Origin: Mytilisepta virgata
Taxonomy: Eukaryota > Mollusca > Bivalvia > Mytilida > Mytilidae
DNA length: 64,000 nt
Reading direction: 5' to 3'
NCBI GenBank assembly: GCA_028015205.1
Contig: JAPWFG010000026.1
Coordinates: 2,232,001 to 2,296,000 of the forward strand
The position numbers were made by a program, and so were the translations under genes. Under the pieces are notes generated by a model. It was not told where the DNA came from. It made no database searches and saw nothing but the letters and a program-made list of their open reading frames with translations. Positions 12,290 through 22,969 of the stretch are shown piece after piece. Positions within the stretch are counted from its first letter, which is position 1. Every line of letters begins with the position of its first letter.

Positions 12290-12767
12290 GGTAATTCTCA
12301 GAGGACCATCTGGGGACCAATGGTACATGTACGAAGTCAGGTTCCAATTGGTCAAGTTGTTTTGGAAAAGAAGATCTTTAGATAAATTCTTACATATGGT
12401 ACGTCTTACGTTAGACTAAGTTTGGCTGTGGCCTCCATCTTGGATTTCCGACCGGCACCAAAGTTACAACAATTGGTAAGGACCTTTATAGAAACATAAG
12501 AGAAGTTTGGGTTCAACCAAGTATATCATTCTTGAGAAAAGGTTTTTCAAAGTTCAGCCAATCAGAAATTAGAATAGGCTCTGGCGGTAATGTTTCTTGA
12601 CCAATCGGCACAAAAAGTAAAGCACTTAGAAAGGATCTTTCAAGAAATACGTCTACTAAGTTTTGTCAAATTCTGTCCAGTGGTTCTCGAGAAGAAGATA
12701 AAAATGTGAAAAGTTAACAGACGGACGACAGAAGCCAAGTGATGGTAATAGGGCTCACACTTGAGCT
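12290..12767 (-). mobile_element. Truncated Helentron-like element, minus orientation
   Basis: The right edge CACACTTGAGCTAAAAATG, preceded by GACGGACGACAGAAGCCAAG, is the reverse complement of the 5' end of the complete copies. Inside are GCCTCCATCTTGG and TTAGACTAAGTTTGGCTGTG, degenerate forms of the core block. The 3' hairpin and CTAG end are absent, so this is a truncated relic. The left limit is approximate. It ends about 190 bp upstream of an IAP-type exon. Confidence 0.5.
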
Positions 12768-12960
12768 AAAAATGTAAAGCCAACGTATAAAGGGGAATAA
12801 CACTAGCGAGGTAAATATAACTCAGCTTAAAGACACACACACACATAAACATCATTTTTATTGATACACTCCTTATCTTTTTTATAGCTAGTGAAACGGT
12901 AATTAAGGTCAAGGACATAAGAAACTGTTATAAACCTTGATTTTTTATTTTATTTTTTAG

Positions 12961-15118
12961 GATTTGCAATGGACACATCAGGTCAGGCTCATGCTGCTAG
13001 CCCAGTGTCAACTGCACAGTTAGAAGCATTGCAGATGGGTTTCGATCAAATGACTGTAGACGAAGCAATGAAGAATTTAGGTAAACTGTGATCATGGTGA
13101 AACTAGTTTATCATGTTTATGGATAGGACACTTTTAGAGAGTAACCATTTTAAGAATGTATAAACTTTAATGACAAGAATAAATGTATCGAATTTGACAT
13201 AAAGTTTATGTGTAAAACGTTATTTGCCAGTTTGTAGCATGTTTGAAAGCGATTGAAATGTGTTTACTTTTAAATATAATTTATTATGCGTTTCCTATCT
13301 TCACTCCTGGCTTTTATAGGAGTTCGTGTTGTTCATTGTTTTTTAGTTTTCTGTGTTTATTTGTTGTGCTTGTGGTTGTTCCATTGTCTTCCCGGGTTTG
13401 TCTTTCCAATGGATTACGTTTTTTTATTGCTCCTTAGGTATATTTGTCCTTTTTATGCATGTTGTAAGAATGCTTTTTTTTGTTGAATATTTTGTCTTTG
13501 GGTTCAATATTACAGTAATGTTTCTTTTACACAGGGAACCAAACAGGAATTAATCTAGATACGTTGGTACAAGCCATATTAGAAATTCGACAAGGCCAGG
13601 CAAGCGGATATAGCAATGCTGTTTTAAATAACATTGGTAAGAAGAGTAAAAAGTAAAAAAGGTGGCAAGATAGTCATGATAGTGTATATTAATAAAACAA
13701 ATAGTTGTAAGGCCACATCAATTTGATTTTAAGTTCTTTGGATTTGGCCGCTCCGATTTTCGGACTTAGCAAATTTCAAGAAAAACAAATGCCACTTTAT
13801 TTTGCAGAAATGCTGAAAATTCACCCAGAATTCTTTATTTTTCAAGAAATTAAAAAAAGTGTTTGTCCGCTCCTAACTTTTGGTAAAAAATAGGGATTGT
13901 TTTCCATTTTTTGCATCATTTTAGTTTTTAAAAAATCGTGCCGCACGTAAATTTGGTCTTCGTTGAGAAAAAAAAATCAAAATTAAAATTTCGCTCGCTC
14001 TCACATATTTTTGCCATAAAAACTCAAAAGAACTAAAAATCAATTTGGTGTGGCCTAAATTCAGACATTTTTTAGTTTCTTTCAACAAGAATGTATATTT
14101 AATAGATTTGAAAAATGGACATTATATTTTTTAAATTAAATATGCCTCATAATGTATGTTTTAACCTCATGATTAAACCACTTTTGATGCCTCTCCTACG
14201 AATGTGGATGGGCATATAGAGTTACCCTTTTCCGTCCGTCCGTACCTACGTCCGACCTATGTGGTTAAGTTTTGCGGTTAGGTTCATTTCTTTGGAACTA
14301 GGCATAGTGTATCAATGAAACTTCATCAGTGGATATGCCTTGGGTAGTACTGAGCAGTCATACAATAGTTGGGTCATCATGATCTACATTTTACGCTTGA
14401 GCGACTCTGGTCAAGTTTTGCGTTTATATGGATTTTAAGGCGAATTATACAGACACAGTTTCTAATTTGTTATATCTTGGTAGTATGTGTTTTTACTGTT
14501 CTCATAAATTCACTTTGACTTTGGATTTTGATGTTTGCCTTGTAGCAGTGTCTTTGGAATTCTTTTTCTGACATTTACAATAACCGACCAGTTTGCCATT
14601 CTCATTTTTGAACAAAGGAGTCAATAATCACAAAGGTTCGTCACTGAAGATTCTCATTGGACATAATCCATAAAATTAAAAGTTATAATTGTTTTGATTT
14701 TTTAGAATTTAGTTTCAATTTAAAATTGTTATCACAAATTTTACTCAAATATTACTGTAGATCACGTAAAGTGCATTTCATCCTCGATCGGTCCAAGTGA
14801 GTAAAGCTGCCACATTCTGTTAGAAAACGAGCTACCTTTACTGATGATTTTTTACAGAATGAATTTACATATTTAAAATTTGAGTCATGAAAAAAAATCA
14901 GTACACTGTTATATTTTTTTTCAGATGTTAGTTCTTTAACGGTGGAAAACAGACAGCTGAAGGAAAGAACAATCTGCAAGTTGTGTTTACAAAGACAAGT
15001 GAATATTGTGTTTATGCCATGCGGCCATCTTGTTTGCTGTGCAGAATGTAGTTCACAAGTAACAAATTGTCCAGTTTGTGGCGTACAAGTGTTCAAACAA
15101 ATTCCTGTATATATGTAA
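12961..15118 (+). CDS. IAP-family protein, C-terminal part: UBA-like segment and RING finger (3 exons)
   Basis: Exons 12961-13080, 13535-13636 and 14925-15118. All junctions are phase 1, with TAG/CAG acceptors and GTAA donors, and TAA is at 15116-15118. The joined product runs ALQMGFDQMTVDEAMKNLG then TGINLDTLVQAILEIRQ, which has the MGF...L..AI pattern of the UBA domain in IAPs. It ends in a C3HC4 RING of BIRC type: CKLC, VNIVFMPCGHLVCCAEC, CPVCG, with the stop 14 residues after the last cysteine pair, as usual for IAPs. The RING recruits ubiquitin-loaded E2 enzymes, and the UBA-like part probably binds ubiquitin chains. BIR domains should lie upstream and outside the window, so it cannot be told which BIRC-like paralogue this is. 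IAP genes are strongly expanded in bivalves. A repeat-D fragment and a MITE sit in its last two introns. Confidence 0.85.
13290..13460 (+). repeat. Dispersed repeat family D, fragment in an IAP-type intron
   Basis: Reads TATAGGAGTTCGTGTTGTTC, TTTTCTGTGTTTATTTGTTG, CTTAGGTATATTTGTCCTTT: the inverse of the copies at 28281-28600 and 45075-45385. Three overlapping small open frames here are chance frames of the repeat. Confidence 0.6.
13711..14055. mobile_element. PIF/Harbinger-like MITE (345 bp)
   Basis: Terminal inverted repeats of about 30 bp start GGCCACATCAATTTGATTTT at the left and read GGCCACACCAAATTGATTTT on the other strand at the right. Flanks are TAA on both sides (13708-13710 and 14056-14058), matching the 3-bp TWA duplications of PIF/Harbinger elements. 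No coding capacity. Lies in the intron before the RING exon. Confidence 0.7.
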
Positions 15119-15240
15119 TTATAAATGAAATAGTGGAATTTTCATAATTTTACTTAGGATTGGTTTTACCCAATAATCTCCGCGTATTATATATAATTAA
15201 TATTTAGCATGATATTTGGACAGTTTATATTTACAAATAC

Positions 15241-15246
15241 AATAAA
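15241..15246 (+). terminator. Poly(A) signal of the IAP-type gene
   Basis: AATAAA 123 bp after the stop codon of the RING exon, followed by a T-rich stretch. Position and form fit a cleavage/polyadenylation signal. Confidence 0.6.
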
Positions 15247-16811
15247 TGCTTTTATTTACTACTTTTTGTAAATGTTTTATAAATTTTTGTTTATGAACTA
15301 TATATTGATGTGTACATTTTTTACTGAATAGAGATAAGTACATGTACTAGGTGAGCGTTTTAACAATTATGTAGAAAAGATTTTTATTTTAGGCAGCATA
15401 TTGTTTACTAATAGGGCCAATATTTCTTTTGAACAATTTACAGATTTGTGAATTATAATATCAGCATTAATTGTTGGCCTAGCAACCTTGTCAGTCACCG
15501 AACTCAACACGACGGTAAACACGTTTTATGCAGCGCAGGTGTATTATAGAGAATTATTGAACCATTATCCGGAATTTTGTCAGTCACTTTTTTTTCGCTA
15601 AATTTACGTGGACCTCATGAATAATATTACTTTCCTTATACGTGGGAAATCTGTACACTTTCAAAATATTATTCAAAAGGAAGTTCCAGTTACCCATGAT
15701 AGTCTGAATTTAAGTTGTTTAAATTTTTAAAAGATTTGCACTCATGGAAGTATATACATTAAAGTTAACAGAACCAAAAATTTTGTGTGGTATCCATTTA
15801 AGCTGTCCGATCTGGAAACAACAGGCGCAAAAGGTGGGAGGGGGTATAGCACAAATGTGGGATATAGACTCTTAATCTTCCCTGAATATTTTTAGAACGG
15901 TAATATTCCATGGCTACAGAGAAATAATAACTAGTCGCTGATAATGCAAATATTATTTGAGGGATCAGGCCTTGTTCTATAGAGATATATGCAAGATTAT
16001 TACATTGTAACAGATGATTTACTGTAGTATCCGAATGAAAGAAACTCTAGTAAAGTACATGTGTAAAGAACAGCCGGTATTTTACTGTAGCAAGTGACGT
16101 TACAATTGCCGCGGAGAGATATCAAAGGACATAGTCCGTTTTATTTCAATTTATTGATGCTAAAATACTAGATTCTGTACAACATGTGTACAATGTAATA
16201 ATAAGTATAATCACTGAATTGAAATATAAGAAATAACTTGTGACCGAACTACAGCTGTAAATAACTCGTACGCTGCGCGCACTCGTGATTTATTGAATAG
16301 TTCGATTATGCGTTGTTTATATCTGGTATTTGAATTCAGCGATTAGTTATACTATAATTACGTATATATTAAATTTCGGCTTGCTCGATGAGAAGGGTTC
16401 GGTGAAGATTTGCTAAAGCCGGCAAATCAAAGAATAGAAATTTAATTAGGTCAACTGGTGAAAATTTATAGAGAACTTTCTTTCGATCGAAGAACTGTAT
16501 GCATATGCATGTTTAATTTTCTGACTATTTTTACGGAAGGACCAGCATGAAGTTTTTTTGACAATGACAACCTCGATTTGCGATTTGTTATGATAGTCGC
16601 AAAAGAGAATTGCAAACATGAATGGCACATACCAACGGTAATTGAATTGTTCGATCTATGCGCATTAATTGAGAAAGTGTAAACTTTGTAATAAAAACGT
16701 AATAGTTTTTGAAATTTTAGCAAGTCATTAATAGGAAATTAATAATCATTTGAGCTCACATGCAATAGATTTTATTAATGATGAGCCCACTAAAGTCTAC
16801 AATATTTTAAA
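15247..16811. other. Intergenic stretch, nothing recognised
   Basis: No splice-flanked frames or repeats were recognised. The two overlapping minus-strand frames around 16446-16723 have no recognisable domain and no supporting context. Confidence 0.4.
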
Positions 16812-16944
16812 GAGAATTATGGCGTGCGAAACGTTGCAATATTCACCAAAAAAACAAAATATATGTTCATAAAATTAAATAATTGTTCGTAAAAACGAAT
16901 ATTTGTTCATAAAAACAAAATATATATTCAATAAATCAAAATAA

Positions 16945-17240
16945 GTGTTCATAAAACACAAAATCCAAATATCCATTCATAAAATCCAAATATTCATTCA
17001 TAAAATCCAAATATTCATTCTAAAATCCAAATATTCATTCATAAAATCCAAATATTCATTCACAAAATCCAAAAAATATTCATTCGTAAAATCAAAATAT
17101 TCATTCATAAAATCAAAATATTGATTTGTAAAATCAAAATATTGATTCATAAAATCAAAAAAAAATATTCATTCGTAAAATCAAAATATTCATTCGTAAA
17201 ATCAAAATATTCATTCATAAAATAAAATACATATGTTCGT
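16945..17240 (+). repeat. Short tandem repeat (ATTCATTCATAAAATCCAAAT type)
   Basis: Roughly fifteen imperfect copies of a 19-22-bp unit (attcattcataaaatc plus caaat), degrading from CCAAAT to CAAAAT variants left to right. It sits inside the left half of the foldback transposon and looks like an expansion of its TIR motif GTTCATAAAA. Confidence 0.7.
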
Positions 17241-17760
17241 AAAATTTATAAATACGTTCAATAATTTGCATCATGGGATAGTCGTTTCTTTTTTCACAGC
17301 GTATTTGATTGAACAATCAAAAACGAAAATAGGATGACTGGCATATGGCGGGGAAAATTGACTCTAAGTTTCATTGAACAAAATGGCTAATGATAGGTGC
17401 ATGCTATCATTTCATGATGTTGTGGTACCAGAAATACACTGATTAGACTGTTTTTTTCAAAAGATCAACAAGACACGAGGTCTTCACAGACTTCAGTCAG
17501 TATGCACACGTCACATCATCATCAATCAGCGACAGCGTTGCATAATTTGTAAATTGTAAAGCTTGAGCGTTTTGCCAATCCTTTTCATTATGATAGATCG
17601 AGCTTGAACTACTCAGGTTTGGATATTAGTTAACCCCTCCCCTGCAAGTCAATTTTGAGAATAGTCTACCTAGACAACTACACTTAAGTGCCCACTGACA
17701 CTTAGACTTTTAGCCCAAATACTTATGACGTCTTGAAAGCACAGGTACTTGTTTCTGTCG

Positions 17761-17868
17761 GGGGGGGGGGGGGGGGTTACTATCCAAACTTGTACGAAAA
17801 ATCACAAGGTACTTTTTTTTGGTGATTTTTCATACAAGTGTGGATAGTAACCCCCCCCCCCCCCCTCC
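17761..17868. repeat. Hairpin with poly-G / poly-C arms
   Basis: A run of about 16 G followed by TTACTATCCAAACTTGTACG and, after a short loop, its near-perfect complement ending GGATAGTAA and a run of about 16 C. Arms are roughly 45 bp and the loop about 15 bp. Lies inside the foldback element at 16818-17967, so it may be a nested insertion. Confidence 0.7.
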
Positions 17869-17973
17869 TTGTTTTTATGAACAAAAATTCGTTTTTACGA
17901 ACAATTATTTAATTTTAGGAACATATATTTTGTTTTTTGTGAATATTTCAACGTTTCACACGCCAAAGAGAAT

Positions 17974-18562
17974 AGTTATCCAAAACTGATAGATACAATT
18001 TTATCAGTCAAGATGATTTGAAACAAAGCGATGACAATAGACCCATTGAGAGTAGAACTTCAGCTCCTCTTGAACACAATTTTCAGCCCCACTTGACCTA
18101 ATGACGTCGTAGAACAATTGATTTTTTTAATTGTGACGTCATACTTTTTCTTTGTGATTTAAAAAAAAACGGGAATTTGTATGAATTTTAGCAATGGCGG
18201 ATGCTACTGTCAACTCGGGTATTCATAAATTAAAGAACCTTGAATGGGTATTTTTTCTTTAATGTATTGGATCTAATAGTTTGTTTAGGTAAGAAATAAT
18301 CATTGTCTTTGGTGGTCATTGTCAAAATACATCATTCGCCTATCTCCGTCAGAAAAAAAAATAATTAAACGGTTACACCTTCAAAGACATGCATGAAGAA
18401 CCGGATGTCAATTGTAAATAATATTTCGAAGAGATCGACAAGGCAGATCCCAGTTTCACAAGCATTCTTACTATTACGATAATGACTGGTTCCAGGACAT
18501 CAATGGAACAGATACTTTAACATGTTTAAAGGCTGGAAATCAGATCGCACTTGCGACAAATC
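17974..18562. other. Spacer between two foldback transposons
   Basis: AT-rich with no recognisable gene or repeat. Confidence 0.4.
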
Positions 18563-18568
18563 GTGGTC

Positions 18569-19564
18569 TATGGCAAGCCGTTCTCGTCAAAACTATGTTT
18601 AAACCCTTTTTCGAAAAAATTACACACTGAGATTTAAAAACCTAAAATAACACACTGAGAAATCGAAATTACACACTGAGATTAAACAAAATGAAAAACA
18701 CACATTGAGAAATTAAAATTACACACTGAGATTTTAAAAAGACACATTGAGATGAAATAAATTGGAAAACACACACTGAGAATTGTTAATTACACACTGA
18801 GATTTCAAAATATACATTGAGACTGGGACTATTATACTAACAGTATAATAGTCCCAGATTGAGATTAATATTCAAATTACTAATGAATATTCATGAGATG
18901 AATAATTCAACAGATTCATATCTTGGTCTCTAGAACTCTTGTCATTATAATGAAATGCGGTTCCTTCAACCAACATTCATAATAAATTTCAAGACTTAAC
19001 ATACTTATAATTTTATTAAAGTTTTTCACCATTTGGTTATATCAGAGACATATAATACATGCCGTCTCTGGTTATATTTTGTAAAGAGAGAAAGTGGTTT
19101 TTCTTGTTCTATTGGTCTTTTACGTTGTGTTTCTAATGTATTTTATAAAACATTTGGCGTCAGAGTGAAGGACTAACGAGTTCTGTCCCCTAATTGTTTT
19201 AAGCTTGTAATAGATTAAGATTACGTATGCTAATTAGATATGTGCGCATAAAAAATGCGCACAAATCTCAGTGTGTAATTTTAAATTCTCAGTGTGTAAT
19301 TTCAAATTCTCAGTGTGTGTTTTTCAGTTTATTTCATCTCAGTGTGTCTTTTTGAAATCTCAGTGTGTAATTTTCAATTCTCAGTGTGTGTTTTTCATTT
19401 TTCGTAATCTCAATGCGTCTTTATGAAATCTCAGTGTGTATTTTCTTATTCTCAGTGTGTATTTTTAGGTTTTTTAATCTCAGTCTGTTTTTTTTTAAAT
19501 TCTCAGTGTGTAAAATTTTCGAAAAATGTTTTAAACATAGTTTTGACGAGAACGGCTTGCCATA
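18569..19564. mobile_element. Foldback DNA transposon with mirrored ACACACTGAGA arrays
   Basis: Perfect-looking ends TATGGCAAGCCGTTCTCGTC and their inverse, flanked by GTGGTC on both sides (18563-18568 and 19565-19570). Behind each end is an array of about ten copies of ACACACTGAGA (left) or TCTCAGTGTGT (right), spaced about 20-28 bp, leaving a unique centre of about 400 bp (18865-19255). No coding frame. The shared TATGG start and 6-bp duplication link it to the element at 16818, although the rest of the sequence differs. IS3EU-like is a tentative label. Confidence 0.75.
18823..18857. mobile_element. 35-bp palindromic micro-insertion with 7-bp duplication
   Basis: Arms CTGGGACTATTATACT and AGTATAATAGTCCCAG around a 3-nt loop AAC, flanked directly by ATTGAGA on both sides (18816-18822 and 18858-18864). 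Same sequence family as the insertion at 39370-39396. Nested in the left array of the foldback transposon. Confidence 0.75.
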
Positions 19565-20003
19565 GTGGTCGTACAAATATTTATAAAACGTGAAACGGGA
19601 TTTTTAACCCAATTATTAATTTTTTTTATGCTCTTGCTTCTGATACTTAAAACAATATTTATTCAGTTACATATGAATCAGTATATGTTGTAAAATGTAT
19701 GTTGTATCATTTGTTTACTTTACAATAACATGTCAATAAAATGCTTTGGCATAAAAAGAAGAGGTTTTCTTGTATTCAGCATTACACTTTATTAACAGTA
19801 TTAATTTAAAGATCTATCAAGTAAAATGTATACCACATGTAACTAATAATATTGTCAAAAGACTCTAAGCAGCAATTTTAAAGGAAAATTCAAAAGGAAG
19901 AGACAAGACAAAAACACGAAGACATGGATTTTTAGATGTAAATTTGTAAAAACAGTAACACAGAACCAATACACGTACTATAAAGAGATATCCGAAAAAC
20001 TTA

Positions 20004-20249
20004 GGGACCGACCATTCAACTCCAAGGAGGCGGGGGAGGGGGGGGGTATGGTTTTTTGCCCGAGTCCGATTTTTTTTTTTAGTTTTTCAGCGCTAAAAAA
20101 TTGTTTTGTTTTTTTTTTTTAAATTTAAACACTATACGCTATGGGGAAAATCTGGATTCAGAATATTTTTTTCTGTCATCTGTTTGACCTCAAATTAGGA
20201 AAAAAACCATAATCCCCCCCCCCCCCCTTGAAGTTACATGGTCGGTCCC
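20004..20249. mobile_element. PIF/Harbinger-like MITE (246 bp) with G/C-run subtermini
   Basis: TIRs GGGACCGACCATTCAACTCC and, on the other strand, GGGACCGACCATGTAACTTC; TTA on both flanks (20001-20003 and 20250-20252). A G-run follows the left TIR and a C-run precedes the right one. No coding capacity. Confidence 0.75.
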
Positions 20250-20279
20250 TTATGGTAATCAAAATAACACTTCACAAGC

Positions 20280-20620
20280 ATCCAATGATATCAGGACAAG
20301 AACATGTTGAAATGATATGAATATGAATTCTGCTTTGTACTAGACCGACACGCTGAGCCGGATTTTTATCGAGCAAGCTCACGAGGTAACAGTCCGCATG
20401 ACGACATATCACCCCGACTGGACATATTATACTGCACCCAAGCCGACCATGCAGTTCTTTGCTCTTACTTCTAGATACCGCGTGCTTGGTTGAGAAGCAG
20501 CAAATAACAATTTTAATGTCTTTGGTTTGACCCGGCCGGGGACCGAACCCGCGGCTTTCATCACTCGAGGTGTACAAAAAAGGAGTGCTCTGGAAGGGGC
20601 TAGCATGTTCTGCTCCTTTT
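20280..20620 (-). mobile_element. tRNA-derived SINE, minus orientation
   Basis: On the minus strand: a B-box-like GGTTCGGTCCC, then GTCAAACCAAAGACAT, GCTGCTTCTCAACCAAGC, AGTAAGAGCAAAG, GACTGTTACCTCGTGAG, CAGCGTGTCGGTCTAGTAC and TTCTTGTCCTGATAT. The order and sequence match the full-length SINE at 60595-60936. The A-box end is degenerate, and the CACTGGACGTTAA tail is largely lost. The long minus-strand open frames here (up to 126 aa) are artefacts of the SINE. Confidence 0.65.
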
Positions 20621-20659
20621 GCAAGTGTGTAAAGTGTCATGTGTGGTGTCAATTCTAAC

Positions 20660-21910
20660 TATTCTCATTTGTGAGATCGGTGTTATCAAGTCCTGCGTGA
20701 AAATTCTGAATTGGTAATAAATGTGTATCAACAACGGCTGAACATTACTTGATTATGAGTTGTACAGTAATTTTGCTCTATTGAGAGAGTACTCGAATAT
20801 ATCATATGCACGAGTCTAATTTTTAAAGAAAAGAACAGTAAACTTCAACTCACATTGAGCTTTTAAACGGACCTACATATAGACAGTTCACACATTAGAC
20901 TCTGAGAGTGCATTAAGCCACAAAGTAACATAGAAAACACAACTTTCATTGTACAGGCATAAGATAAACATGTGAAATATTAAGTACATGTATACACATA
21001 AGCACTATACATAGACGAAAGCATTTATCAGGTAAACAAATTCAAATTAAGCAAATTGAAAAAAGCCGACCCCAGTCAATTCTAGAAAATTTCCATGACC
21101 TCTACCAAGTCTTTAGAAAAAAGTAGTTTTACGTAAAAGAAATCTCTCACAAGTTTATGTCCAACGGTGTGAAGAATGTTTACTATTAGCACAGTTATTT
21201 CAAATGTATAGGATTGATGTTAAGTTTATTTCTTCAATCAAGAACTAAGTTGCAGAACTATGTGAACACAGAGTTATTGTTTCTTGTTCAATTTTTCCTC
21301 AGTAACCATCAAACAAATCCTTAAATTATTGTATTGTTCAAGTTTATAGATTAAATATGACAGATTCTAAAACTGTCTGCATCTAATTTTTACAAGTGAA
21401 CTTAAAATGAAGTATGACGCAGAAGACATTTGAGCTGGCTTGATATTCTGACCTTTTCAGTTGGAAAAGACAGTGAGAAACTTTTGTAGGCAACACTATA
21501 CGACAAACATTATGATGGCTGGAACTTTAGTATTTTTAACTCCACTTTTTAAGAGAAATATAAGAATAACGTCTTCATATACGTGTATCGTCTACACAGT
21601 ACTTGAGAAGTTCATAGATATCAAAATAAATCACAACAAATCATATCGAGTATATATAAAGTATCACATTTCGATTATCCTACTGGTTTCATTGTTTCAT
21701 GATTTTTAGTCATCAAAGGTCCTCCAATTGTTGACAATATTCCTCTACACGCCATTTGCTCACTTAAGCTCATCTTTCCAATCCTTGAAGGCTTTATCTT
21801 TGGTCACAGTCCTCGCGCTCATTTTATAGGTGGTTGAGCATGCTACCAACAATCGTCTTAATCCAAATCTCGATTACCCAAAGGTGATCATTTGCATAGT
21901 TTTATGTGTC
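20660..21910. other. Intergenic stretch, nothing recognised
   Basis: AT-rich. The 82-residue plus-strand frame at 21461-21709 has no recognisable domain or splice context. Confidence 0.35.
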
Positions 21911-22293
21911 GAACCACTGTCTTAAACTCTTATATCATTATAGACGCATTGTGTGTCGATGTTGGAAAGGATACTGTCAGTGTCGTTGAACCACTGTCGT
22001 AAACTCTTATATCATTATAGACGCATTGTATTTCGGTGTTGGAAAGGATACTGTCAGTGTCGCTGAACCACTGTCTTAAACTGTTATATCATTATAGACG
22101 CATTGTGTTTCGATGTTGGAAAGCATACTGCCAGTGTCGTTGAACCACTGTCTTTAACTCTTATATCATTATAGCCGCATTGTGTGTCGATGTTGGAAAG
22201 GATACTGTCAGTGTCGTTGAACCACTGTCGTAAACTCTTATATCATTATAGCCGCATTGTGTCGATGTTGGAAAGGATACTGTCATTGTCGTT
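21911..22293 (+). repeat. 77-bp tandem repeat, five units
   Basis: Units begin at 21911, 21988, 22065, 22142 and 22219 (77 bp each; the last is 75 bp). Consensus landmarks: GAACCACTGTCTTAAACTCT, TATATCATTATAGACGCATT, GTGTCGATGTTGGAAAGG, ATACTGTCAGTGTCGTT. Units differ at only a few positions, so the expansion is recent. No coding signal. Confidence 0.85.
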
Positions 22294-22969
22294 GAACCAA
22301 TGAATACTTTTACTTTGTATTTATAGTTTTCACGTTTTCACGTACGAAATCCATTACAAAATGTTGGACAGATAAAGAATGGCATACCTTTAATAAAGCT
22401 GTCTCTTTCGCATCTTTCACTGCAACTAAAGATCGATGAATACGTTTCCAATGTCGAAGTTCGGCTTTGCTGTTAAGCACCCGTCACCGCATCATTCATT
22501 AGCTTAAAAAGATCCTCATTGTGTTAATTACCATTGTAAAATAAGGACAAATAAATCTTCAATTGATTTTGGTGATATATTTTTATGTTTTCATTTTTCT
22601 ATATAAGAGTTGCATTTGCACCAAGAATGGTGATTTTATTTCTACATTACACCTCATATCTTGGAGTATGCCACATAAAATACGAAATAAACTTAGAGAA
22701 AAAATATGTGCATGTGCAGCAGATCTAGAACTTCTATTTTCAATTTAAACTTGTACAATAGTAATCTTTACCTCCAAAAGGCGATTTATTTCGGTTATCA
22801 CATTACAGAAAAGCCTTAAAGTTGCTTTGCGCGTACATGAAAACCATTATAAATCATAACCATATAATAAGATAAATACTGAGAAGTTTAGACACTTTCT
22901 GGATGAAAACTTTTGAAAAAATGTTCAACTAAAATGTACGTTATCCATATGAATCAAGAAAAGTGTTTT
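22294..22969. other. Region 3' of the TRIM-like gene
   Basis: No gene recognised. A minus-strand AATAAA (TTTATT on the given strand near 22786), about 180 bp past the TRIM-like stop, could serve as its poly(A) signal. Confidence 0.35.

Larger units (their letters stand above)
16818..17967. mobile_element. Foldback DNA transposon, TATGG-type ends, 6-bp target duplication
   Basis: Termini TATGGCGTGCGAAACGTTG and, read from the other side, TTTGGCGTGTGAAACGTTG. The inverted repeats extend about 97 bp with few mismatches. GAGAAT flanks both sides (16812-16817 and 17968-17973); a 9-bp reading AAAGAGAAT is possible if the last three bases are counted as duplication. The interior holds an AT-rich minisatellite and a poly-G/poly-C hairpin, with no transposase. 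TATGG ends plus 6-bp duplications recall the IS3EU superfamily as I remember it; a Mutator-like element with a 9-bp duplication is the alternative. Confidence 0.65.

Noticed and set aside
16945..17240. CRISPR-like regular repeat array
   Set aside because: Units are AT-rich, imperfect and without unique spacers; the setting is a eukaryotic transposon.
20272..20652. 126-residue minus-strand frame
   Set aside because: It coincides with a tRNA-derived SINE in reverse orientation and has no protein-like features beyond that.
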